Assembly (NCBI GenBank): GCA_003008705.1
Contig: PDUO01000072.1
Location: forward strand, 26,304-90,303
Direction of reading: 5' to 3'
DNA: 64,000 nucleotides
DNA from: Pezicula radicicola
Taxonomy: Eukaryota > Ascomycota > Leotiomycetes > Helotiales > Dermateaceae
A program made the translations under genes and the position numbers. The notes beneath the pieces are model-generated. The model ran no database searches, was not told the origin of the DNA, and saw only the letters and a program-made list of their open reading frames with translations. This document shows positions 12,900-24,363 of the stretch, in pieces (the stretch's first letter is position 1; each line of letters starts with the position of its first letter).

Positions 12900-15800
12900 T
12901 ACTTAGTACTAAAACTAGAACTAAATTAAATTTAAAAATCGATTAAATTTATAAACTTTTTAAAATAGCTAGATTAAAAGAAGTTTATAAAACTATAAAA
13001 TTAAAAAATTAATATTAGCTTTATACCTTATATAGATAGCTCTAAAATAGCTCCTAATAAGTACTTATACTATAATTCTAAAAATAAACTATATAGTAGG
13101 GAACTAGTTATAAAATATATAGAAAAAGAGTTTGAATTTAATAAGAATAATACTAAAGTATTAGGTACTTTATAATCTATAGTAACTTTAGATATAAGTA
13201 AAAGATTTAAAGATTAACTAAGTACTAGTGATTTTTATAAAGCTATTAAAACTACCTTTAGTAAAACTAGTATAGAACTAGTAGGTAGATATTTTAATAA
13301 GTATATAGAAGCTAACTATAGGTCCTATTCTAATATAGACGAATATATAAGTATTATATAATTATCTAGTCTTTATTTAAAAGACTTAGGATATAAACTA
13401 AATAATATATTTATAGTTTAGATCCTATTTAAAGGGTTAACTAGTCCTTTTAACTCTTTTACCTCTAGAAAATTTAAAGAACTAGGTAAAGAACTAAAGA
13501 CTCTTAATTTACTTAAGCTTATATCTAAATTAATTTTAGAAGAGACTAGAATAAAATCTAATATAGATTTAGAGGCTAATAAAGCCTATAGTAATAAAGG
13601 CTCCTTTTATACTAGTTATAAAAAGAAAGGATATATAGAGGTTATATATTTTATTAAATACCTAGAATTAAAGACTAAAAATAAGTCTAATAATAATAAG
13701 ACTAAGTTTAAGTCTAAGTCTAAGAATAAATCTAAATCTAAAGAAAATAAGGATAATACTAAAAATAAGGAAACTACTAAAGAGCCTTCTAATAAGATTA
13801 TTATATCTACTTTTAGTAATAATCCTAATATTAATAACTTAGATCCTATAAACCCTAGTAGTTATACTACTATTATAGAGACTAATATTAAAAAAAAATA
13901 TAAATACTTAGATTATAAGATTATATTAGACTCTAGAGCTATAGAGTACTATACTCCTAATAGGGACTAGCTTATAGACTTAGTAGAAGTAAATAATAAG
14001 TCTATTACTATAGCTAATAGTATTAAAATACCTATTAAAGCTATAGATAAAATACTTATTATAATAGATAATAAAGAACTAGTTATAACCGATATAAACT
14101 ATATTCCTAATATTAAATCTACTTTAATAAGCCCTAGGNANCTAACTAATAANAGTTGGACTATTTTATTTAAAGGAAATAGTATTATATTAAAATATAA
14201 GTCTAAAACTAAGATAGAAGTAGTATAGTAAAGTAATACTTACTATCTAAATATTCTAATTAATTTTACTAAATTAGAACCTATTATATATAGGGTTAAT
14301 AGTCTATTTAGTATCTTTAAATAGAGGGAATAATAATTTTGATAACTTTTATAATATATTAGTATATAATACTATATTAGAGTCTAAAAAAGAAGATTTA
14401 AATTATAANCTAGACTTTAATTAATAAGTTATATAAGATTATAACTCTATATAAAAAGTTATAATTAAAAAGCTATAGAATTTTATATTTAAAGATCCTA
14501 AGACCTATAATAAAGCTATTAATAGCCCTTATAGTAAATATTAGACTAAAGCTATATATAATAAATATAATTCCCTAAATATATAATATANNTANGAAGA
14601 GGTAGATAGTANTAAAATACCTAATTATAAACNTCTAAAAACTAGATAGGTTTATAAAACTAGGGAACTACCTAATAACTATATAGAGTTTAAAGCTAGA
14701 TTTATAGCTAAAGGATTTAAATAACTATATACTCTAGACTATATAGATACCTTTATTAATATTATTAAATAAATAGCTTAGAAAATAGTCTTTATACTAG
14801 CTATATTAAATAATTAGTATATATATAAAATAAATATAATTTCTATCTTTATATAAAGTAATATAGATCTACCTATATACTTAAAATAAGCCCTAGGATT
14901 AATTAAGGATCCTAATATAGTACTTAAATTAAATAAGGTACTATATAGCTTAAAATAATTAACTAGACTATAGTTTTTAACTCTTATAGATATACTAGTT
15001 AATAAATTAGGCTTTAAATCCCTATTAGCTAAAAACTATATATTTATAAAAGATAATATAGCTATTATAAGCCCTAGTATAGACTCTATTAGTATTTTCT
15101 ATAATACTATAGAGAAATACTTTAAAATTAAAAGACTAGGGCCTATAGTCGATTACTTAGGAATAGAAATAGAAAGAACTAATACTATACTAAAATTAAA
15201 ATAAACTAAATATATATAAAAGGTACTAGTTAAATTTAATCTACTAGAAAGTAGTATAGTTAGTACTCCTTTAGATCTAAAGGTTATATTAGAATCTAAT
15301 AAAGGATAAGCCTCTAAAACAGAGATTAAATACTTTTAAAGTATTATAGACTCTTTATTATATTTAGCTTTAGCTACTAGGATAGATATAGTAGCTAGTA
15401 TTAGTAAATTATCTAGATTTTTATCTAATCCTCGTAAAATATATATAGAGTATATAAATAAGGTATTTAGATACCTAAAAGGCTCTATAGACTTAGGAAT
15501 TACTTATTCTAATAATAAAGAAAATAGCTCTTTAATAGACTATTATAATTCTAACTATATAGGTAATATAGTTACTAGAAAATCTACTAATAATTATATA
15601 TTCTTCTTAGCTAGTGGCCTAATTTCTTAGAAATCTAAATTATAATCTATAATAGTATAAAGTACTATAGAAGCTGAATATATAGCTATTACTAGTACTA
15701 TTAAAGAGGTAGTCTATATAAAGTAAATTCTAATAGAATTAGGCTATTTTAAATAGACTAAATTACCTCTATATATAGATAATAATAGTACCTTATTATT

Positions 15801-15995
15801 AGCTAATAACCCTACTTTTTATAAAAGAACTAAATATATAGTAGTAAAATACTACTATAGTAGAGACCTAGTAGAAAAAGGAATTATAGACCTATTATAT
15901 ATTCCTTCTAAAGAGTAAAAGGTAGATAGCCTAACTAAGCTATTAAATAGAGTTAAGTTTATATACTTCCTAACTCTAATAGGCTTTAATTAGTA
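12900..15995 (+). mobile_element. Ty1/copia polyprotein remnant, RIP-mutated, internally deleted
   Basis: Plus-strand translation gives a copia gag (13,140-13,600, with a Lys/Ser/Asn-rich tail), and a protease-like stretch near 13,925 (IILDSRAIEYYTPNRD; the family has DSGATEH). RT follows (ARFIAKGF near 14,700; KLNKVLYSLK near 14,930), then the copia RNase H (STIEAEYIAI near 15,665 and VDSLTKLLNR near 15,925). TAG/TAA codons sit where copia proteins normally have Gln or Trp. Most of the integrase is missing between about 14,250 and 14,440, and the YVDD box is lost near 15,060. The element is not autonomous. Confidence 0.85.
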
Positions 15996-16082
15996 CTATT
16001 ATTTATATTATATATATATATATATATATATAGTACTAAAAGCTCTTTATCTCTTAGTTTATTATAGTACTTATTAAGAGGG

Positions 16083-16783
16083 TGTATTATATTATATAAT
16101 ATAATTATATACTATAAATACCCTATAGCTATAGTAACCTTTAGTAGTTGCTAAAGCCCTATAATAATATTTACTACTTTTGTATATAACTCTAGCTATA
16201 TTAGTTATATAACCTTAGTTTCTGTATTATATACTTCCCTATTAGGAATAGTATATATAGGAAGTTAAACTAGCTAAATCGAATAGATAGGGAAGGAGAA
16301 AACTAAACTAGTAGTTTTCTAGTTATAAACTAGTTTTTAGTTTATAAGGAAAGACTACTTATTTAAGTAGGAATAGTAAGGTCTAATTAAGTAGACTAAA
16401 TAAGGAAATTCGTATAAACTACCTATTAGGGTAGTCTATACAACTATATACTTATAATATATATTTTATTTTATTTTATATTGTTTTATTTTATTAGTAT
16501 TTTATAAGTAAAGTAAAGCCTTCCTAACTTAGTAGTTTATATAAACTAGTCTATACTAAATATAATAGTCTTTATAACTACCCTTTTATATATAGATAGC
16601 CTCTCTTTCTTAGTAGATAGATAACTTCGAATTTAAGTCTTTAGTTCTATATATATTATTGTCCTCTACCGATTACTCTATTCGACGTACCTCCACTACC
16701 CTATATTTATAGTGTACTTTAGGCTATACCCATTCTACCTACCTACCCTATTTCACCCTATACTTATAGCCTGTAACCTAATA
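16083..16783 (+). repeat. Right LTR of the copia element
   Basis: It begins TGTATTATATTATATAATAT and is nearly identical to 62-763 plus 12,781-12,799. Its length is about 700 bp. It differs from the left copy mostly by transitions. Confidence 0.8.
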
Positions 16784-16852
16784 GTAACTATTAAAGGTTA
16801 CTATAGCTATAGGGTATTATTGTATATAATTATATAATATAATAAAAGGCTT
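16784..16852 (-). repeat. Inverted copy of the LTR 5' tip
   Basis: AAAGGTTACTATAGCTATAG followed by GGGTATT..TATATAATTATATAATATAATA is the reverse complement of the first about 65 bases of the LTR (16,083-16,150). It lies directly after the right LTR and gives a long imperfect palindrome around the LTR. It could be the tip of a second, inverted LTR. Confidence 0.65.
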
Positions 16853-16869
16853 AGTAATATTTTACTAAA

Positions 16870-16948
16870 AAGGAATAATACTAAAGTATTAGGTACTTTA
16901 TAATCTATAGTTACTCTAGATATAATTAAAAGATTTAAAGATAAACCA
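16870..16948 (+). repeat. Extra fragment of copia gag
   Basis: About 75 bases match 13,144-13,219 in the gag region of the copia element, including TAAAGTATTAGGTACTTTAT. The fragment lies outside the element's LTRs, so at least two copies of this family inserted here. Confidence 0.75.
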
Positions 16949-17239
16949 AATACTATAATATTACCCTAGGGGTAATTTTTAGTAAAATGTCTAAATCTTC
17001 TATTATCTAGATCTTTTTTAGTATTACTATTTATAGAACTATAAGCTAAGTAAGTTTAGTTATATAATTTTTAATATTTATTCTTATTAGTATTAATTAG
17101 TTTATATATCTTATATATTAGTTTAGATTAGTTTCTTTTAATTAAATAGGTTATAAGAGGTTTATAAATTAAAAACTAATAAGTCTTATAATTAACTTAC
17201 TAATACTAATATAAATATAGATTAGTATAAATATAATAC

Positions 17240-17525
17240 CGTATAGTATAAAAGCCTTATAATAATAAAATTTACCTTTATAGGTTTATAGGTTATTTAG
17301 ATATTAAAATACTTAATAACTTTTATAAACTATATTTAATTCTTAGGTTTAAAGAAGATTATAAACTACTTATTATAAATCTATTTATTATAAGCTATAG
17401 CTATATAAGCTATAAAATTAAACTAAGACTTATATATACTTATATTATATATTGAGACTATATAATAGTAAAAAGTATCTAATTAGACTTAGTAGTTCTT
17501 AAGATATTAATAGTTAAAGTTAGGA
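17240..17525. repeat. Dispersed repeat, copy 2 (partner at 1,095-1,395)
   Basis: See the partner copy for matching blocks. This copy lies between the copia element and the gene-bearing sequence. Confidence 0.7.
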
Positions 17526-18375
17526 CTAATAAAATATAAGGTTTATAATAAATGTATTAGTTAGTTATATAGGAAGAGAGAGGGAGAGAGCTTCTAATAT
17601 ATAAAAGCGGGTGGCTAGAAGCCTAATATTATATAATATACTTCTAATACTCCTACTTAGGTAATATTTATACTTAAAGATAACTCTTATAGAAACTAAC
17701 TCCCATAGAAAATAAGTTACCTTTAATAAACTACTAGCCTCTAAAACCTAGTAGGAAAAAGGTAGGCTAGGGAAGAATAGTACTATTATATAAAGACTAG
17801 ATATAGCTTACTATAGAGTTACTTAAGTAAAACTAGTTTCTAGAAAATACTTCTCTAGTATATCTCCTCCTATATCTAGTAGTAAAGCTAAGCCTTTATA
17901 TATCTATATATAGTAATTAAGCTAGCTTAGTAATAGTATAAGATAATTATTTATATAATTTCTAGAGCTACTAATCTATATACTCTAAAGCTTATCCCCT
18001 CTACTCTATTATTACCTATCTAATTTAGATTAGTATCACTAAAACCCTAGCGTAGCCTTCGATCGTTCTACCCTAGAGTATCTAGATTTGCTGCTTGATT
18101 TTATTAGGGCAGCTTATAATAGTAGTAGAAGGTGGGTCCGGCTATTAATCTTACCTTTTTGCCGTGACCCGGGCAACACAAACGCAACAAACAAACAAAC
18201 AACCAAACAACCAACCAACCAACCAACAACATCACAACAATTAATTCCAACAATTAATTATATCAATAATTACTCTAATTAACTACAGCGACGACGACGA
18301 CGACGACAACAACAACCTCGACTTTTTCTCTCTCTACATCTCCTTCTCGCGAGACCGTCGCGAGCTCCAATCCCC
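17526..18375. other. AT-rich to GC-balanced boundary and 5' flank of the first gene
   Basis: RIP-bleached sequence ends near 18,040-18,100, where CpG-containing sequence starts (CGTAGCCTTCGATCGTTC near 18,051). It is followed by an AACAAACAACCAACC-type low-complexity run (18,180-18,235) and a GACGACGAC run (18,288-18,308). No gene is evident; a 64-codon ORF at 18,088-18,282 is mostly low-complexity sequence. Confidence 0.6.
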
Positions 18376-19863
18376 ATGTCCATCATCATCTATGACTGGC
18401 TAGACGGTCTGCCCAATAGCCCAGCCGCATCTCAGAGGGCATCATCGCCTTCATTTGATGTATATGAGGAGGAGGATATCGACAACCGCAGCATAACAAC
18501 CGCAACACCACCACCATCACTACGAACACTCCCAACCCCACCAATATCAACAACCCCATCACGACCGACCCTGAAAGCATTGTCAGGGAACAACAGTTAC
18601 GTGTCATCGCGCCGCCGGTCTCCACGGAAGAAAGAACACAGGGAAGACGGCGAAGAAGATGCGCTGCCCGAGCACCACCATGCTGCTGACTTGGATGCGA
18701 CACCACGACATGCGACAACACGTCGACCTCTACAACAACCACAGCATCCTCCTCGCCAGCACATTCTCGCCCTCCCTCCCCCGACCTTGACCTATCCTCT
18801 TGTCGCCGCCGCCCCTCCCCCATAATCATCATACTCATCACCATCATCACCAACCCGCTCGAGTCACTCGTCCGCCTCGCGCGACTCGCAACGCTCTCGC
18901 TCCCGAAGCCCAACCAAGATCGCCGATTTCGAGCTGTCCAGCCTTCCCATCATCCGCCGCGACTTTGGCACCGCTGGCTTTCCGACGCCAGCACGGGCAA
19001 CCAGCTTGCTCAGCGATATCCAAGATATACATACACATGGGGATGCCGTCGTGCCAAGGGTGTTCGCGCGCCGGATGGACCTCGTGGCCATCAAGATCCG
19101 TGCCCACCAGTTATGCGAATGGAAAGCGGACGACGGCGGTGATGCGAGGTCGAGGTGGACCGAGGAGCAGTTTTACGATCGCGTGATGGACATCCTTCAT
19201 GGGGCGCAGGACTGTGCAGGCGAAGATCTCTCCGAGGCATCGTGGAATGGCGAGGTGCACTGCAATGTGCTCAAGCTTGCATTGCAGGGCCGATGGCGAG
19301 AGCAGGGCGTCTGGTATCGCGATGTGATGTCGGCGCGAATCCACGATGCTGCATTTCTGCCCCAGCTCGGAAACCTGGCGATGCGGTCGAAGATGGTCGA
19401 CTACTGCATGACGCTTGATCTGCCACAGCTCAAGGGGAAGGTCAAGCAGAAGCTCCGCGAGCAAAGCCTCGAGAGGGTCAACCAGACTAAGGCCACCTAT
19501 CTCCGCTACACACCCATCGCCGTATCCATCGAGACCAAGCGTGCCGCCATCGACGAAGAAGGCGCAAACGCGCAGCTTGGCCTTTGGGTCTGCGCCCAGT
19601 TCAACGTGCTCAAGCGACTAACTCCTGCAGGGACGCGGCTGCCTCCATTGGTGTTGATCCTGGTGCTTAGCCATGATTGGAAGATGATGATTGCTGAGTA
19701 TGTGGCGGAGAATGCGGAGGTGGTGTTGCTACGATCTCAGATGTTGGGACAGACTGATAGCATTCTTGGGATCTGCAAGCTAGTTGCGTCGATTCAGAGG
19801 ATTGGGAAATATGTTCACGATGTATATATGCCGTGGTTTAATCAATATGTCTTAGCGACGTGA
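18376..19863 (+). pseudogene. PD-(D/E)XK nuclease-like (PDDEXK_12-type) gene with an in-frame stop
   Basis: The start MSIIIYDWLDGLP, the DLDATPR segment, the Arg/Ser-rich SRSRSPTKI linker and the C-terminal domain fit the abundant fungal PDDEXK_12-type proteins of unknown biological role. Candidate catalytic residues are Glu in WNGEVH, Asp in MVDYCMTLD and the ExK pair in SIETKR, followed by LGLWVCAQFN. One reading frame (about 495 codons) is open throughout except for TAA at 18,823-18,825. No good intron removes it. The stretch just before the stop also reads as plausible coding sequence in frame 3, so two compensating indels are possible. Intact family members are about 400-500 aa. The domain call is by motif; activity is untested. 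Confidence 0.6.
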
Positions 19864-21433
19864 TTCTCTACACTTAGCAACGTAATTCTCGGTGCTTTTC
19901 TAAAGTAAGCCTTCCCGTATACATCGTAATATATGTGTATATGTATATGTATATGTATATGTATGTACATGTATGTGTATATGTGCGTGTGTGTATGTAT
20001 ATATATTTTAGTATCTAACGAAGATTTGTCTAAACATCTCTGCTAGAGTAAGGCCTGCGCTCGCGCGCGCGCGCGAGAGAGAGAGGGCGAGATATTTTAA
20101 GAGAGAGAGAGAGAGAGTGTGTGTGTGTGTGTGTATGTGTAGTGCGTGTGTATATGTGTCCTGCCACCTTATTTCCAACGACCTTATAACTATATTTCCT
20201 CTTTCCCTTTATCCATAAACTTCATACCTATTCAATGCAACAATTATACTAAATTCTGATTCCAATGCTAATCCCTATTACTACAAACCAACTCAAGGTC
20301 TAAAGTGCCTAGTACCCGTGCCCCATAGCATGAAAAGGAGGGAGCGAGAGAGGGAGGGGATTATATCCCTATGCTAGAGAGCCTTATAGATAGATAGAGT
20401 AAAAGGCGAGATTTCTTCTTCTTTCGTAGGTATTCTAAGGAATTAAGTCGCTTTAATTTATTGTAGTAGAGTAGAGTAGAGGAGAGGAGAGGAGAGGAGA
20501 TGTTGAGTTAGGTAGGTAGGTTTAACGCTTAGATTCTTAGTTGTATAGAATCGATAATAAATCGTTACTTGCTATGGTTGTAGAAGGTAGAAAGGTTGAA
20601 AGGTCGAAAGGTGGAAACGAAGAGAATTGGATGTGTTAATGTAGTTTCACTGCCGTTCAACGATGCTACTGTGGCGGATCCTGTATAGCAATAGCATGGC
20701 ATAGTATATTGTTCGTAGGCATTTGATTGTTCCAATTCTTCTTCTTCTTCTTCTGTTTAAAATCGAGATAGGTAGATCTCGGATAAGTTGAGTTGATACT
20801 GGGTTTTGCTGACTTTTTTTTATTACGCTTTGGAAGAGTCGGACTATAGGTTAAATGATTAGTGAAAGGTCTTGAAGAGGATGATAATATTTGAAGAATA
20901 CTTACTGACTTGGTATAAGTGGCAGTAATACATATAAAAGCTTGCTCTCTCTGAGGCTGGTCGCTGAGGTGTGGAGATGGAAATGGTTGTGTGACCTAAG
21001 GAATGGAAAAATATTTGTTGCTTTAGATGCGAAAGCTTAGCTGCTACGCCAACACAGATCCTACGCTCTTTTCATCTCTCTCTCTCTCTCTCTCTCATAC
21101 ACACACTGTGGTTATTCGCTCCCTCTGCTGTTTGCGCTCTCTCTTGTCGCTAGTTGTCTACGGCTAGTTGCGCTCTCTCTCTCTCTCTGTGTGTGTGGTT
21201 ATTCGCTCTCTCTATGTCGCTAGTCGTCTACAGCTGGTCTCTCTCTCTCTCTCTCTCTGACTGTTCGCCCCCTTCCTAAAGACCAAAGGTAACACCATAA
21301 CAGACACACAGGTTGGCCAGGCCTGATGAAAGCATGGAATTTCCCTTTAGTCTTAGGAACATCTGCTCCACTCTGCTCTCTTCTCTTCTCCCAACGACAG
21401 TAGTACGTTTTGTTAGCTTTTATTTATACTTGC

Positions 21434-21464
<31 letters not shown>

Positions 21465-22160
21465 TCTCACTCTCACTCTCTTCTTCTTGCTTTGCTTTCG
21501 TCCTGCTAAATTAAATTAAATTCCTCTTTCGGACCTTTGTAGAATGAATTAATTGATTAGGGAATTTAATCGAATAAATTAATTCATAAGTCGAGCAATC
21601 TATCAATTCTTAGATTAAGTGGTTAACTAAAATTTATGAATGTCGAGGAATTCATCAATGCTTAGATTAAGTGATTAACTGACCAACTTTTATTAATGAC
21701 TTTATATATTAATGAATGAATGAATGAATGAATGGATTCATCGGTGGATAAATAAATTGTCTATTTGTTCGCTTTTGGAGTTTAGGGATCAAAGTTCACA
21801 TACTGTACTTACTTTACTTCGACCTAAGGATCCAAATCTCTTCTCCCCTTTTCTTCATTTACTCATTCGTTTATTTATTCATCCACTTATTTATTCACTA
21901 ATTTGTTCATTCATTCATTCATTCATTCCTTTATTCATTTGTTCATTCAGGGCATTTGACCTGCTTACATTATATGAGACCGACTGTCTGTCCTTTCTTT
22001 GTCTGGTATCAAGTTTCGGACGCAAACAAACGCATCGCATAGAACAAAGAAACCAATCGCCCAAGAACATCAAGGAGCCTGACCCGTTTCCCTCTTTTTT
22101 ATTTATTCATCTATTCATCTCACAACACCATCACGCCTCGTCATCGAGTTCATCGTCATC
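19864..22160. other. 2.3-kb intergenic region rich in microsatellites
   Basis: It contains a TATG/TG-type array (19,930-20,007), adjoining CG, AG and GT runs (20,055-20,158), CT runs (about 21,075-21,097, 21,172-21,190 and 21,240-21,258), a CA run grading into TCACTC units (21,432-21,480), ATGA units (21,712-21,735) and ATTC units (about 21,905-21,930). The last part is probably the promoter and 5' UTR of the gene at 22,161. No coding region is supported. Confidence 0.7.
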
Positions 22161-23340
22161 ATGAAACCCCAGAATCTCACGCCCGAAGAACTCGATCGCG
22201 AGATCCAGAGACAACAGGAAACATTACAAGACATCGCACGCCAGCAGGAGGCACGCCAACGACGCCAAAACACAACCAGTCGTCGATCCAGCTCTGCTCA
22301 TCATCGCCCAGCTTCATCGTCGTCGTCGTCCTCGTCCTCGTCCTCGCCAACACATCCATCTCCAGCTCCAGCTCCAGCTCCGGCTCTAGCTTCAGATATA
22401 AATCAAGCAGGAAACAAGGCAGACGATAAACTAGCAGATGAAGAAGAAGATGAAGAAGATGAAGACGAAGATGACGATGATAATAATGAACCACAGCCTT
22501 TCATCCGGAGGGAAGCGGACATGGTACACGATTTTCTCCACAACAACCTCCTCCTCCCGCTCCAACAAGCCGGTCCTTACATGGCGGCCTTGGTTCAACC
22601 ATACACCGCCCAAGCAGCGACCGTTGCCCACGACGTCCTTCACATCCTGTTGCGCTTCATCTCCCTGAGCTTGAGGATCGTTGGCGCCATATTCCACTTG
22701 GTGTGGCGTTATACTGTGATCGGATATACCCTCCGCATTATCTTCATGACAATCATTGCCATCTTCACCCTCATGGGAGTATGTTTCGCACTCACATATG
22801 TGATCCTCTTGTCCTTAGGACACATTCCGGGCATCTCAGTGGTTCAACGTGGCGTCTGTTCAATCCCTCACTTTGATCGCATCGACGTCGCACATCTCTG
22901 TACACAAGTACCCGTCGTCCAGATGCAAGCCGGTTCTCAGAGTCCAGGTACGCCGCATCATCATCCACTGCCCACTGTGCTCGATGAAGAGATCCTGCGA
23001 CCTTTCCAATCCATGTCATCGCGTGAAGCCTGGGATGACATTGCCAATCAACTCTGTCAACTCCCGAGCTATGGAAGCCAACTGCACGAAAACATCAAGG
23101 ACTATGGAACGCTCAAAGCCCGTCTCCAGTTCACCAATGTCATGCCGGTGGGAGGACCCATCCTGATCCAGCAACTCGACAAGGCCATCGACGGCATGCG
23201 AATCCAGAGCGAAGGCCTGAATAACTTCCGCTGGTCCGTTGCCAACATGATCGCATGGGTGACGGCCTCCCTCCGGCACACCGAACGAAGCATCGGACAG
23301 CTCCAAGACGACAATCCCAATCCCAATCCCAACCCCAAAC

Positions 23341-23371
<31 letters not shown>

Positions 23372-24029
23372 CCACCACCTACATGACCTCTCCCAACTCA
23401 AACGCGAATACCTCGGCCAATGCCAAATCATGATGGACACCCTCACATACATGTACACGCGAGCCCGGCAACTCGAAAAGTCGCTCCTCCAAGGCCAAGC
23501 CAACATCAACGACCTAACCGCCCAACGCGCCGCCGTCGCCCAAGAAATGTCGCATTCCTGGTCGGCCTCCTCGTCCGTTGCCCTCGCCTCCCTCTCCTCG
23601 CACCGACCCTGGGTCAAGAAAGCCCTTCACATCGCCCCCCCGACCCCTGTCCCCTCCGACTGGGGCCATATCCCCACGGAATGGGACGCCGGCATGGCGT
23701 TCGACACAACGCAGGATATGATTGTGCAGTCGCTGCGTGTGCTTGAGGGTCTGATGGCCTTTGTGAGCGAGAAGAGGACTGCGTGGGAAAACTTTGAGAT
23801 TCTGTTGCGGAATTCGGATCTTGTTGCTTCGGGGCATGTGGCGCTTCAGGCGCATGCGGATGCGATGAGGGTTTTGGCGGGGCAGTTGGATTTGCTGAAG
23901 GAGGGGTTGAGGGGGGATAGGGATGGGAAGAGGGAGAGGGAGAGGGATGGTGATGATAGGGAGGATGTGAGGAGGGTTGTTGCAGGGACGGGGGGGAAGA
24001 GAAGGGGGGTGAGGGAGAGAGAGCTTTAA
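22161..24029 (+). CDS. 622-aa probable membrane protein, unknown function
   Basis: Single-exon ORF with ATG at 22,161 after a CATCATC run and TAA at 24,027. Residues 10-38 form a Gln/Arg-rich helix. A Ser tract (about 52-62), a Pro-Ala run (about 66-76) and an acidic Glu/Asp tract (about 93-109) follow. Two hydrophobic segments (about 160-182 and 191-220) look like a membrane hairpin. The second half is helical, with a PN repeat and an Asn tract near residues 383-401, and ends in a charged Arg/Glu tail. I do not recognise the family. An internal-membrane protein with a soluble C-terminal helical domain is the most the sequence supports. Third-position base use shifts to G-rich in the last 300 bases. 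Confidence 0.75.
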
Positions 24030-24363
24030 CTAAGGGAAGGCTTTTATACAGAATTCAGATCTTGTTACTTTAGGGTGTGTAGCGCTTAGTAGTAAAAATC
24101 TATATTATTAGCAAATAAGGCGTTTGGAAAGCAATTAATTTGAGGGTATCTATATTAAGTTTTATAAACTTTAAGGCTGTATAGTAATTGCTAAGAAAAG
24201 CTATCTTAGTATAAGAGAAACCACCTGCTTCCGCCGACTAGGAGCGAATGCAACGTTGGAGGTTATGTAATCCACTGACAATTACATATACACACGTATA
24301 CTCTCTGTGTACATCTCTATCTCTTCCCCCCTCTTTTGCTCTACCTTATCTACCTATTATACA
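24030..24363. other. Short intergenic region between convergent genes
   Basis: No gene or repeat stands out. The two flanking genes converge here, so it should hold both 3' UTRs. Confidence 0.6.

Noticed and set aside
1..18050. CRISPR array or prokaryotic mobile element as an explanation for the repeats
   Set aside because: Introns, RIP and fungal retroelements show a eukaryotic nuclear genome; no spacer-repeat pattern is present.
1..18050. Mitochondrial DNA insertion, suggested by the extreme AT content
   Set aside because: Copia, LINE and gypsy protein motifs explain the sequence, and the TAG/TAA pattern fits RIP; no mitochondrial gene was seen.
18800..19186. ORFs overlapping the PDDEXK-like gene in other frames and on the other strand
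   Set aside because: They are His/Pro/Arg-rich shadows of the real frame; the family motifs are only in frame 1.
22177..23855. Several 75-171-codon minus-strand ORFs under the 622-aa gene
   Set aside because: They are antisense shadows with Val/Leu runs coming from the complement of AAC repeats.
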